Shown piece by piece: positions 7,007-14,818 of a stretch of DNA of 64,000 bases. The translations under genes and the position numbers were made by a program. Each line of letters starts with the position of its first letter. Within the stretch, counting starts at the first letter, position 1. The stretch spans positions 124,001 to 188,000 of the forward strand of contig NZ_JACWZY010000009.1 of NCBI RefSeq assembly GCF_014699005.1. Direction: 5' to 3'. The notes beneath the pieces were generated by a model. That model was not told the origin of the DNA and made no database searches. It saw nothing but the letters and a program-made list of their open reading frames with translations. The DNA comes from Spirosoma profusum (lineage in GTDB: Bacteria > Bacteroidota > Bacteroidia > Cytophagales > Spirosomataceae).

Positions 7007-9702
7007 GTTCGAAACAATCAATTCAGAATGATGCCGAGTCCGTCAGACCGCCCCGTTGGGCGCAACGCCTGATGGAACGTATCACCGCCCCGCACCTACG
7101 CGAAGAACTTCAGGGCGATCTGGATGAATTATTTCACAAACGAGCCCAGCAATACGGTTATGCCAAAGCCCGACGGCTTTATGTGTGGGATTTAGTCCGA
7201 CTGATGCATCCGAGGCTCTGGCGACGAGAGCCCGCTCCTGCGTATAAACCGAAACCACGTTACAGTCCTTTCAATGATGATTCTGACCTCTCAATTTTTC
7301 ACCCGAACATGCTACGTAATTATTTAACACTCGCATTCCGCAACCTGGCCAGGTACAAGGGCTATTCAGCGATCAACATTGCCGGGCTGGCCGTGGGTAT
7401 GGCCGTCGCGATGCTCATTGGTATTTGGATACAGGACGAAGTATCGGCCAATAAACACCATAAAAATTATGAAACCCTTTATGAGGTAAAATTGAACCAA
7501 ACCTTCGACGGCAAACGGGGTACACAGAGTGCATTACCGTTTCCAACAGGCGACGAACTACGTTCCAAATTCCCCGATTTTAAGGCTGTAGCGACGTATC
7601 AGCGGTCGGACGGTAGCCGTTCGTTGATGGTTGGTGATCAGAAATTTATTAAAAATGGCATTTTTATCGGCGAAGATGCGATTGATATGTTTGCGCTGGA
7701 CATCCTGAATGGCGATAAAAATCCATTTAAAGAACCTTACTCGATTGTACTAACGGACGAAACCGCTCAGGCTATTTTCGGTAATCAGGACCCGATTGGT
7801 AAGATCGTTAGACTGGACGATAAGGCCGATTTAAAGGTAACGGCCGTGGTTGCCAAACAACCGAAGAATGCCACGCTTCAATTTGAGTATCTGCTTCCCT
7901 GGCACTTAATGGAAAGTATGTATGACTGGGTTAAAAACGCCAAAACGGATTGGCGGAATAACGACTTTGGGCTTTTTGTCCAGCTCAAAGACGGCATCGA
8001 CCCTGCGCAAACCAACGCCAAAATTAAGGACGTAGTGTTAGGCCATCAGGCGAATGATGCCAATATAAGAAATCTCGTTAAACCCGAATTATTCCTGCAT
8101 CCCATGTCAAAATGGCGGCTCTTTTCGGAGTTTACCGAAGGACAAAACTCGGGTGGTTTTATTAAATACGTTCGCTTATTTGGCATTTTCGGGCTATTTA
8201 TTCTGGTGATTGCCTGCATCAATTTCATGAACCTCTCCACGGCTCGATCTGAAAAACGGGCAAAAGAAGTGGGCGTTCGCAAAGTGGTAGGTTCGGGACG
8301 GGAGCAACTCATCGGGCAGTTTTTAAGTGAATCAACGCTGATTGCAGGCATATCATTGATATTGGCATTAATCATTGTCCTGATCTCGCTGCCTTATTTC
8401 AATAGACTGACCGAGAAGGAGATGGCCATCGAATTCGGCAATCCCATTTACTGGGTTGTTACACTTCTTTTTACCGTATTCACGGGACTACTGGCTGGCA
8501 GTTATCCGGCGCTTTATTTGTCGTCGTTCAATCCCATAAAAATTCTTAAAGGAGGTATTCATGTTGGTCAGCGTGCTTCGTTACCTCGTAAAATTCTGGT
8601 CGTGGTTCAATTCACGTTTTCCGTGGCGCTGATGATTGGTACCATCATCATTTATCAGCAGATACAGCATGGCAAAAACCGTCCACTCGGTTTTACCAAA
8701 CAAGGGCTCATTTCCGTCAATTCGTCGAAAGATTTAAAGGACCATTATGAAGCGCTTCGGGCCGAATTATTGGCTACAGGCGTAGTAGTGTCGGTTTGTA
8801 AGACCAATGCACCGCCTACACAATGGTGGAGCAGCAATAGCGGCTGGAAATGGAGGGGGGCGAGTCCCGAAGAAGAATCCGTCATTTTCACAACCATTGC
8901 AACCGGGTACGACTACACCAAAACGATGGGCATCAAGATGAAAGAAGGGCGTGATTTTTCGAAAGATTTTACGACCGACCACACGGGTGTACTTTTAAAT
9001 GAAGCCGCAGTCAAACGCATGGGATTAAAACATCCCGTCGGTGAAATCCTGCGCTGGGCAAACCGGGACTGGACCGTAGTTGGCGTAATTCACGACATTG
9101 TGATTGAATGGTCAGCTTACCGTGACGTGGCCCCGATGACGATTCTTTTTGACGAGAATTGGGTCAATTTGATTAATGTTCGTATCAATCCGGCCGTGTC
9201 GCCTTCGGTCGCTATCGAAAAAATGGCCCCTATTTTTACTAAATACAATCCGACGTATCCGTTCGATTATAAGTTTGCCGATACGGAGTATGCCAAGAAA
9301 TTCTACTACGAAGAACTCATTGGTAATCTTTCGGCGGTTGTTTGTCTGCTGGCCATCTTTATTTCCTGCCTGGGGTTATTTGGCCTGGCCTCGTTCCTGG
9401 CAGAACAACGTATCAAGGAAATTGGTGTTCGTAAAGTACTGGGTGCCAGCGTCGCGAGTGTGTGGGGATTATTATCGATAGACTTTGTCCAGCTCGTCAT
9501 CATTGCCTGTTTAATCGCGTCGCCGATTGCCTGGTATGGCATGAATAAATGGCTGGACACCTATACGTACAAAATACGTATTGGTGTCGGCGTCTTTCTG
9601 GTCGTGATTCTTATCGCCCTGATCATCACCTTATTGACGGTTAGTTACCAGGCAATCAAAGCCGCTTTGGTAAACCCGGTGAAGAGTTTGAGGAGTGAAT
9701 AA
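7003..9702 (+). CDS. FtsX/MacB-like ABC transporter permease with N-terminal prefix domain
   Basis: A 899-residue inner-membrane protein starting at the ATG that overlaps the padR stop. The first 85 or so residues are soluble and fit the permease prefix domain (RLMERITAPHLREELQGDLDE) seen in Bacteroidota PadR-coupled permeases. Then come two copies of a MacB-type unit: a helix (INIAGLAVGMAVAMLIGIWI), a periplasmic MacB_PCD-like domain with ALPFPTG near its start, and FtsX helices. FtsX segments appear near residues 400-520 (STARSEKRAKEVGVRKVVGS) and at the C-terminus (RIKEIGVRKVLGAS). No ATPase gene is adjacent, so the nucleotide-binding partner must be encoded elsewhere. MacB relatives move envelope molecules by mechanotransmission; the substrate here is unknown. 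Confidence 0.9.
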   Translation: MSSKQSIQNDAESVRPPRWAQRLMERITAPHLREELQGDLDELFHKRAQQYGYAKARRLYVWDLVRLMHPRLWRREPAPAYKPKPRYSPFNDDSDLSIFHPNMLRNYLTLAFRNLARYKGYSAINIAGLAVGMAVAMLIGIWIQDEVSANKHHKNYETLYEVKLNQTFDGKRGTQSALPFPTGDELRSKFPDFKAVATYQRSDGSRSLMVGDQKFIKNGIFIGEDAIDMFALDILNGDKNPFKEPYSIVLTDETAQAIFGNQDPIGKIVRLDDKADLKVTAVVAKQPKNATLQFEYLLPWHLMESMYDWVKNAKTDWRNNDFGLFVQLKDGIDPAQTNAKIKDVVLGHQANDANIRNLVKPELFLHPMSKWRLFSEFTEGQNSGGFIKYVRLFGIFGLFILVIACINFMNLSTARSEKRAKEVGVRKVVGSGREQLIGQFLSESTLIAGISLILALIIVLISLPYFNRLTEKEMAIEFGNPIYWVVTLLFTVFTGLLAGSYPALYLSSFNPIKILKGGIHVGQRASLPRKILVVVQFTFSVALMIGTIIIYQQIQHGKNRPLGFTKQGLISVNSSKDLKDHYEALRAELLATGVVVSVCKTNAPPTQWWSSNSGWKWRGASPEEESVIFTTIATGYDYTKTMGIKMKEGRDFSKDFTTDHTGVLLNEAAVKRMGLKHPVGEILRWANRDWTVVGVIHDIVIEWSAYRDVAPMTILFDENWVNLINVRINPAVSPSVAIEKMAPIFTKYNPTYPFDYKFADTEYAKKFYYEELIGNLSAVVCLLAIFISCLGLFGLASFLAEQRIKEIGVRKVLGASVASVWGLLSIDFVQLVIIACLIASPIAWYGMNKWLDTYTYKIRIGVGVFLVVILIALIITLLTVSYQAIKAALVNPVKSLRSE

Positions 9703-9816
9703 TTAAAACGCTACGTGCCAGAGGATTAAACTGGGTGAATATCTTTTCCATCAGTAACCTTTCCCGTTTACCCAAGTTTCCAGGTCCAAACGTATCATTC
9801 ACTACGTCCTAAAACC

Positions 9817-11046
9817 ATGCCCCTTAAATCACTCACCTCAAAAATACAACCATCTGTAAATAACAGACTTACCTCCATTTTCTACTTACAATTTCTGGCA
9901 ATCCTTTTAACTACCCTCTCAGCTAATGGCCAGAGGGAACTCGCCTTAAGTAGTGAACGTATCGAAAATAAGCTGATACATATTACCAGGTCAGGAGCCG
10001 ACAGTGGAACGTATCAGACGATTTATGATCGGATGAGAGCGCTGAACGTACCGGGCGTGAGCATTGCCGTATTTGATAATGGAAAGATTAGCTGGGCCAA
10101 AGCATATGGTGTAAGCGACAAATCACAAGCGAAACCTGTTGCTACGTCAACGCTTTTTCAGGCAGCCTCTATTTCCAAGCCTGTCACCTCAGTTGCTACG
10201 TTCAGATTGATTGAGAAACAAGCTCTTACGCTAGACGAGGATGTAAATCTGAAACTCAAGCGTTGGAAAATCCCTGAGAGCCCATTTTCAGAGAAGGAGA
10301 AAGTGACCATCCGACGTATCGTCAGCCACACAGCCGGACTTTCAGTACATGGTTTTGCCGGTTATAATCACACGGTTAAACTCCCGACGGTAACTCAAAT
10401 TCTGGATGGAACCCCGCCCGCCAACTCATCTCCAGTTCGTGTAAAGGAGACGCCAGGTGAAAAAGAATCGTATTCTGGAGGAGGATTTACGGTTCTTCAA
10501 TTACTTCTGGAAGACGTAACGGGTAAACCGTTTGGGCCATTATTGGAAGATCTGGTACTCAAACCGGTTGGCATGAAGCAGAGTACGTTTAGCCTACCCT
10601 TACCCAGCGATCAGGTGTCAATTGCGGCAAAAGGTTACGACGAAAGGGGCAATATGGTCGATGGTGGCTATCATCTTTATCCCGAACTGGCAGCGGCTGG
10701 CCTCTGGACAACACCTGGCGATTTAGCCAAATTTATGCTGAATGTCAGCGATTCGTACCGGGCCGATAAAGGCATTCTTAAACAGGAAACAGCTCGTCAG
10801 ATGCTGACAAAGATTCCGGGTGCTGGTGGTTTAGGCTTTGGCGTGGATGGCACTGGCGAAACGCTACGTTTCCGGCACAGCGGAGGTAACGCCGGTTTTT
10901 CCTGTTATGCAGTTGCCTTCGCGCAAACTGGTCGCGGTGTGGTGATTATGACCAATTCGGATAATGGTACGTCCTTAATTCATGAGCTGGTGCGGGCAAT
11001 GGCTCGTGAATACCAATGGGGACCGATGTGGCCCAGAGACAACTAA
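9817..11046 (+). CDS. Serine hydrolase of the beta-lactamase class C / esterase family
   Basis: A 409-residue exported hydrolase with an N-terminal hydrophobic segment (about 22-38, ending SANGQ). The SxxK motif is SISK in FQAASISKPVTS, placing the nucleophilic serine near residue 117. A YSG tyrosine motif follows (SYSGGGFTVLQ), and HSGGN near the C-terminus replaces the KTG triad of true beta-lactamases. That replacement is typical of EstB-like esterases and D-amino-acid peptidases of the same fold, so antibiotic resistance should not be assumed. It stands alone; the 114 bases upstream hold no recognisable promoter element. The 130-base stretch after it is rich in TACGT words. Confidence 0.88.
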   Translation: MPLKSLTSKIQPSVNNRLTSIFYLQFLAILLTTLSANGQRELALSSERIENKLIHITRSGADSGTYQTIYDRMRALNVPGVSIAVFDNGKISWAKAYGVSDKSQAKPVATSTLFQAASISKPVTSVATFRLIEKQALTLDEDVNLKLKRWKIPESPFSEKEKVTIRRIVSHTAGLSVHGFAGYNHTVKLPTVTQILDGTPPANSSPVRVKETPGEKESYSGGGFTVLQLLLEDVTGKPFGPLLEDLVLKPVGMKQSTFSLPLPSDQVSIAAKGYDERGNMVDGGYHLYPELAAAGLWTTPGDLAKFMLNVSDSYRADKGILKQETARQMLTKIPGAGGLGFGVDGTGETLRFRHSGGNAGFSCYAVAFAQTGRGVVIMTNSDNGTSLIHELVRAMAREYQWGPMWPRDN

Positions 11047-11142
11047 TAGATGCTACGTTCCAACGGACTGAATAAATGCGTTCACTACGTTGGATTTAGC
11101 AACGTAGCGCCCACTGTTACGTTCGTATTTGATACGTAACAC

Positions 11143-11173
11143 AAAAAAGCCAGCCCATTTCTGAGCTGGCTTT
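11143..11173 (-). terminator. Terminator of lepA
   Basis: A 9-bp GC-rich stem (AAAGCCAGC at 11146-11154, GCTGGCTTT at 11165-11173) is followed on the minus strand by a run of U. It lies a few bases after the lepA stop codon. Confidence 0.85.
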
Positions 11174-11176
11174 CGC

Positions 11177-12964
11177 TTAATTTATTTTCAGGACGGCCAT
11201 GAACGCTTCCTGAGGTATCTCTACGTTCCCAACCTGACGCATCCGTTTTTTCCCTTTCTTTTGTTTTTCAAGCAGTTTGCGCTTCCGCGAAATATCACCA
11301 CCGTAACACTTGGCCAATACGTCCTTACGTAACGCTTTTACCGTTTCACGCGCGATGATTTTCTGTCCGATAGCCGCCTGAATGGCAATTTCAAATTGCT
11401 GGCGAGGTAATAATTCGCGAAGTTTTTCGCAGAGTTTTTTCCCCCATTCATAGGCTTTATCGCGGTGGACAATTGCCGACAGCGCATCGACCCGGTCGCC
11501 GTTGAGCATGATATCCAGCTTCACCATCGTCGATTCACGGTTGCCGATGAACTCATAATCGAGTGAAGCGTATCCTCTTGAAATCGTCTTAAGTTTATCG
11601 AAAAAGTCGAAGACAACTTCAGCCAGGGGCATTTCAAACTGGAGTTCAACCCGGTCCGTCGTGAGATAGACCTGATTCTTGAGCAGACTGCGTTTATCCA
11701 TACAGAGTCCGATAATGGCACCAACGTATTCGGATTTACTGATAATCTGCGCTTTAATGAATGGTTCTTCAATCCAGCTGATAGTACTGGGATCAGGCAT
11801 TTCGGCCGGTGCCGACACAACCAGGGTTTCGTCGCGGGTGGTTATCACTTCGAAGCGTACCGAAGGCACCGTTGTAATCACGGTCATATCGAATTCACGC
11901 TCCAGCCGTTCCTGCACGATTTCCATGTGCAACATCCCCAGGAAGCCACAGCGGAAACCAAATCCCAGCGCGGCCGAGGTTTCAGGCTCCCAAACCAGCG
12001 CAGCATCATTGAGTTGAAGTTTCTCCATGGCTTCCCGTAAGTCTTCAAACTCACTGGTTTCTACCGGATAGATACCAGCAAATACCATCGGTTTCACCTC
12101 CGAAAAGCCTTGAATCGCTTCTCTGGCAGGGTTATCCATCGAGGTAATGGTATCCCCTACTTTCACTTCTTTGGCCACTTTAATACCCGAAATCAGGTAG
12201 CCTACATCACCACACTCGATGACACTTTTAGGCACTTGTTCCAGCCCTAACGTACCAACCTCATCGGCAATATATTCCCGGCCGGTATTCATAAATTTAA
12301 CCTTATCGCCTTTGCGGATACGGCCATTCTTGACCCGGAAAATAACCTCAATACCCCGGTAGGAGTTAAAGTGCGAATCGAAAATCAACGCCTGTAGCGC
12401 CCCATCCGGATCGCCTTTGGGAGCCGGAATACGTTCGACAATGGCCGCCAGTATTTCTGGAACGCCAATGCCTTCTTTGCCACTGGCCGGAATAATGTCG
12501 TCACGATTACAACCGAGCAGGTCTACCATTTCATCCTTCACTTCTTCGGGCATAGCACCTGGCAGGTCGATCTTATTCAGCACCGGAATAATGACCAGGT
12601 CATTGTTCATCGCCAGATAAAGATTCGAAATGGTCTGTGCCTCAGTACCCTGCGAGGCATCGACTAACAGCAATGCGCCTTCACAGGCAGCAATGGAACG
12701 TGACACTTCATAGGAAAAATCGACGTGTCCCGGCGTATCGATGAGGTTGAGCGTATATGTTTCGCCTTTGTACGTATAATTCATCTGGATGGCGTGGCTC
12801 TTGATGGTAATGCCCCGCTCGCGTTCCAGATCCATATCGTCGAGCAGTTGGGCCTGCATATCACGGGCGCCAACGGTTTTGGTAAATTCTAATAATCGGT
12901 CGGCCAGGGTACTTTTGCCGTGGTCAATATGAGCAATGATGCAAAAATTACGAATATGTTTCAC
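11177..12964 (-). CDS. lepA: Elongation factor 4 (LepA), ribosome back-translocase
   Basis: Ribosome-binding GTPase that acts on stalled or mistranslocated ribosomes. I choose the GTG at 12964, giving 595 residues starting [19 protein letters not shown], which is the standard LepA start and length. An in-frame ATG 33 bases further upstream would add eleven residues not seen in the family. G motifs are visible: G1 [10 protein letters not shown]2 RERGITI, G3 DTPGHVD, G4 NKIDL, G5 SGKEG. The LepA-specific C-terminal domain follows, with the conserved end around [23 protein letters not shown] sequence ([11 protein letters not shown] here) and the KKRMRQVG tail. The gene is monocistronic with its own terminator. 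Confidence 0.97.
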   Translation of the reverse strand: MKHIRNFCIIAHIDHGKSTLADRLLEFTKTVGARDMQAQLLDDMDLERERGITIKSHAIQMNYTYKGETYTLNLIDTPGHVDFSYEVSRSIAACEGALLLVDASQGTEAQTISNLYLAMNNDLVIIPVLNKIDLPGAMPEEVKDEMVDLLGCNRDDIIPASGKEGIGVPEILAAIVERIPAPKGDPDGALQALIFDSHFNSYRGIEVIFRVKNGRIRKGDKVKFMNTGREYIADEVGTLGLEQVPKSVIECGDVGYLISGIKVAKEVKVGDTITSMDNPAREAIQGFSEVKPMVFAGIYPVETSEFEDLREAMEKLQLNDAALVWEPETSAALGFGFRCGFLGMLHMEIVQERLEREFDMTVITTVPSVRFEVITTRDETLVVSAPAEMPDPSTISWIEEPFIKAQIISKSEYVGAIIGLCMDKRSLLKNQVYLTTDRVELQFEMPLAEVVFDFFDKLKTISRGYASLDYEFIGNRESTMVKLDIMLNGDRVDALSAIVHRDKAYEWGKKLCEKLRELLPRQQFEIAIQAAIGQKIIARETVKALRKDVLAKCYGGDISRKRKLLEKQKKGKKRMRQVGNVEIPQEAFMAVLKIN

Positions 12965-12983
12965 GAAGGAGACAAATGGTTTA

Positions 12984-13067
12984 CAGTCGTCAGTCAACAG
13001 TTAGTGCGTGCAACTTGTCAGTAAGGCGTCAGTTAACTGTAGACTGACGACTAGTGACTGTTGATTA
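12984..13067. repeat. Inverted pair of degenerate CAGTCGT-type heptamer arrays
   Basis: Left arm 12984-13007 reads CAGTCGT, CAGTCAA, CAGTTAG. Right arm about 13034-13067 reads ACTGTAG, ACTGACG, ACTAGTG, ACTGTTG and is an imperfect complement. It lies between the lepA start and the terminator of the structured RNA. Confidence 0.7.
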
Positions 13068-13093
13068 CCTCATTAATCTGCAAAAATACGCAT

Positions 13094-13133
13094 AAAAAAC
13101 AAACGCCGGACTCATCAGGGGAGCCGGCGTGTT
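13094..13133 (-). terminator. Rho-independent terminator of the structured RNA
   Basis: On the minus strand ACGCCGG (13130-13124) pairs with CCGGCGT (13109-13103), extended by CTC with GAG across one bulged base. A run of U with one interruption follows (13102-13094). It defines the 3' end of the tRNA-like transcript. Confidence 0.85.
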
Positions 13134-13414
13134 TGATTACACTTCATCAACAAACTAAAATCTTCGGCCAAATAAGCTGGCCAGGCTGTAGGAGGGGGAC
13201 TCGAACCGCCCACGGTGCAGTTAGCTACAGTACAACAGCTGGTGGTCAACCCCAGTCGCCACGAGGGCGGCATTATGCTGCGTTTATCCTTTATCACCAC
13301 CCCCGAGACAGGAGGGCACGTCTGCCAATTTCGACATCCTACAGTGTGAGAACGCTCCGCTGTTGCGGAAAAGATCAAGAAGACCGCCGTGTGACCCCGG
13401 ACGATCAACTTGAC
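13095..13414 (-). ncRNA. Structured non-coding transcript of about 320 nt with a tRNA-like domain, family not recognised
   Basis: A stand-alone transcript is supported by a consensus promoter just upstream and a Rho-independent terminator at its end. The predicted RNA begins with a long hairpin (13413-13375): a 5-bp UCAAG/CUUGA stem, a UU/UU internal loop, a 7-bp stem GAUCGUC/GGCGGUC and an 11-base loop. A second hairpin with an AACA tetraloop follows (UCCGC/GCGGA, 13369-13356), then the tRNA-like domain (13343-13186), then a GGCCA/UGGCC hairpin and the terminator. It does not show the landmarks of tmRNA (no tag frame, different D region), RNase P RNA, SRP RNA or 6S RNA that I know. The reading frame that crosses it has junk composition. 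Role unknown; it could mimic a tRNA for a synthetase, RNase P or the ribosome. Confidence 0.65.
13186..13343 (-). other. tRNA-like domain inside the structured RNA, with an 89-nt variable region
   Basis: Read on the minus strand, the tRNA register is exact: 7-bp acceptor UGUAGGA/UCCUACA, U8-G9, a D-arm with loop AAAUUGGCAGA containing G18-G19 but only two canonical stem pairs, base 26, and a 5-bp anticodon stem CCCUC/GGGGG with loop CUGUCUC. The T-arm loop is UUCGAGU on a GGCGG/CCCCC stem with one C-C mismatch, and the discriminator G is followed by CCU instead of CCA. The loop triplet GUC would formally be an Asp anticodon, but U37 is abnormal. Between bases 43 and 49 lie 89 nt instead of 4-20, themselves foldable (UGGUG/CACCA; CGCC/GGCG). 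It may be a dedicated tRNA mimic or a decayed tRNA-Leu-like gene. Confidence 0.6.
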
Positions 13415-13418
13415 AATG

Positions 13419-13451
13419 CAAAGATACAGTAGACAGTCAATTCATTGCAAA
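13419..13451 (-). promoter_or_regulatory. Bacteroidota-type promoter of the structured RNA
   Basis: On the minus strand TTTG at 13451-13448, a 21-base spacer, then TATCTTTG at 13426-13419. This is an exact match to TTTG, 19-21 bases, TAnnTTTG. The predicted start, about five bases downstream, coincides with the base of the first RNA hairpin. Confidence 0.8.
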
Positions 13452-13533
13452 TTTCACATAGAAATTTCTTAAAAATTACAATCTATTTAAAATAGATGTA
13501 TTTTTGTTGACACTCATCAAAAACTAAACACCA

Positions 13534-14013
13534 ATGACCGAGAAAAATTTAGAAATTGACAATACTGATCTAAAAATATTGAATTTGCTGATGCAGGACG
13601 CCAATATGGCCTATACGGAAATAGGGAAACGCATTTTTGTATCGGGTGGTACGGTGCACGTCCGTATGAATAAATTGAAGCAAATGGGTATTGTCCGGGG
13701 GTCGCAACTGGTCATTGACCACACCAAACTCGGCTGGGATATTAGTGCTTTTCTAGGTATCTATCTGGATAAAAGCTCATTGTATGAAGAGGTCTCCAAA
13801 CAACTCGAAAAAATACCAGAAGTCGTCAATATCCATTATACAACCGGAATTTACAGCATTTTTGCCAAGATCGTCTGCCGCGACACGCAGCACCTTCGCG
13901 AAGTATTACACGATAAAATCCAGAAAGTATCCGGCATCCAACGTACCGAAACCTTTATTTCGCTCGAGGAAAGCGTCAATCGGCCCATCCCATTTGCGGA
14001 GGAGCAATTTTAA
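13534..14013 (+). CDS. Lrp/AsnC-family transcriptional regulator
   Basis: A 159-residue feast/famine regulator. The N-terminal helix-turn-helix begins at about residue 8 (DNTDLKILNLLMQDANMAYTE) with the recognition part IFVSGGTVHVRMNKLKQMGIV. The AsnC/RAM ligand-binding domain follows (LGWDISAFLGIYLDKSS, then PEVVNIHYTTGIYSIFAKIVC). Such proteins form octamers that respond to amino acids. It is divergent from the structured RNA, with about 120 AT-rich bases between, so shared control is possible. The downstream gene hslV is separated by a GAGCGAAA-type inverted repeat and is probably not co-regulated. Confidence 0.93.
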   Translation: MTEKNLEIDNTDLKILNLLMQDANMAYTEIGKRIFVSGGTVHVRMNKLKQMGIVRGSQLVIDHTKLGWDISAFLGIYLDKSSLYEEVSKQLEKIPEVVNIHYTTGIYSIFAKIVCRDTQHLREVLHDKIQKVSGIQRTETFISLEESVNRPIPFAEEQF

Positions 14014-14070
14014 AGAGGGAAAGCATGAAAGAGCGAAAACATCCGGCAGGTCTTCACTCTTTCGCTCAAT
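14014..14070. repeat. Inverted repeat of GAAAGAGCGAA-type units between lrp and hslV
   Basis: The left arm (14014-14039, AAGCATGAAAGAGCGAAAA type) and the right arm (14053-14070, CACTCTTTCGCTCA type) can pair with mismatches. The same octamer words occur at 6.3 kb and 34.8 kb. Confidence 0.6.
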
Positions 14071-14130
14071 AAACCCTATTGAACCCAAACCGGCTGCTGC
14101 TACGTTATATCCACCAACATTGTTAATTTC

Positions 14131-14667
14131 ATGCAAAAGATTCATGCTACCACGGTGGTAGGCATTCGGCACGAAGGGCAGGTAGCCCTCGGTGCTGATG
14201 GGCAGGCCACTATGGGCAACACGGTTGCCAAAAGTAATGTACGTAAAGTACGCGTCCTGATGGGCGGCAAGGTATTGGCGGGATTTGCCGGTTCAACAGC
14301 CGATGCTTTTACCCTGATTGAACGTTTTGAAGAAAAACTGAATGCATATGGTGGCAATCTCAAACGGGCTGCCATCGAGCTGGCCAAAGACTGGCGTACC
14401 GACCGCTACCTGCGCAAACTCGAAGCCATGTTAATTGTGGCTTCCAAAGAAGACCTTCTCCTGGTTTCTGGCACCGGCGATGTCATTGAGCCAGACCACG
14501 ACATTGCAGCCATTGGCTCAGGTGGAATGTATGCGCAATCGGCAGCGATTGCCCTGAAAAAGCACGCCAGCAACCTCTCTGCCGAAGAAATGGTACGTGA
14601 AAGTCTGCACATTGCGGCCGATGTTTGTATTTATACGAACCATAATTTAGTCGTAGAAACGTTATAA
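14131..14667 (+). CDS. hslV: HslV, proteolytic subunit of the HslUV (ClpQY) protease
   Basis: Threonine protease of the proteasome fold that forms a double hexamer and is powered by the HslU ATPase. The 178-residue frame begins with a six-residue propeptide (MQKIHA), followed by the catalytic threonine pair ([10 protein letters not shown]). The block [11 protein letters not shown], the [14 protein letters not shown] helix, the [14 protein letters not shown] motif and the C-terminal CIYTNHN are all characteristic. hslU, commonly adjacent in other phyla, is not in this window, so the partner ATPase is encoded elsewhere. The frame upstream is closed by the lrp gene and an inverted repeat. Confidence 0.96.
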   Translation: MQKIHATTVVGIRHEGQVALGADGQATMGNTVAKSNVRKVRVLMGGKVLAGFAGSTADAFTLIERFEEKLNAYGGNLKRAAIELAKDWRTDRYLRKLEAMLIVASKEDLLLVSGTGDVIEPDHDIAAIGSGGMYAQSAAIALKKHASNLSAEEMVRESLHIAADVCIYTNHNLVVETL

Positions 14668-14789
14668 CTCTAGATCGACGTAACGACTGACTAAACCGGT
14701 AACCAGCATAAAAAGAAACGTATCGGTTTACCCTTTACCCAGGACGTAGTACCCGTAATTAATGCACGACTTGGTTGAGGTTCTTTTTC

Positions 14790-14797
14790 TATATTTG
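14790..14797 (+). promoter_or_regulatory. TAnnTTTG element of the kinase operon
   Basis: TATATTTG lies 21 bases before the ATG at 14819, in the position expected for a -7 element. The -33 box is only partial (TTGG at 14771). It lies inside the longer reading frame that opens at 14762, which argues for the later start. Confidence 0.5.
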
Positions 14798-14818
14798 TCA
14801 CGTTCCGAAACCGACGCT

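Noticed and set aside
9817..11046. Calling the serine hydrolase a beta-lactamase resistance gene
   Set aside because: HSG replaces KTG and the family is mostly esterases and peptidases; resistance is not supported.
13186..13343. Interpretation as an ordinary tRNA-Asp (loop triplet GUC)
   Set aside because: Variable region of 89 nt, U at position 37, mismatched T-stem and a D-stem with only two pairs argue against a working decoding tRNA.
13115..13408. 97-codon minus-strand frame across the structured RNA
   Set aside because: Translation is Cys/Ser/Pro-rich junk, and the DNA is explained by promoter, hairpins, tRNA-like domain and terminator.
13095..13414. Interpretation of the structured RNA as tmRNA
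   Set aside because: It has an intact anticodon arm, no pseudoknot string or tag frame inside, and only 158 nt between acceptor strands; tmRNA does not fit.
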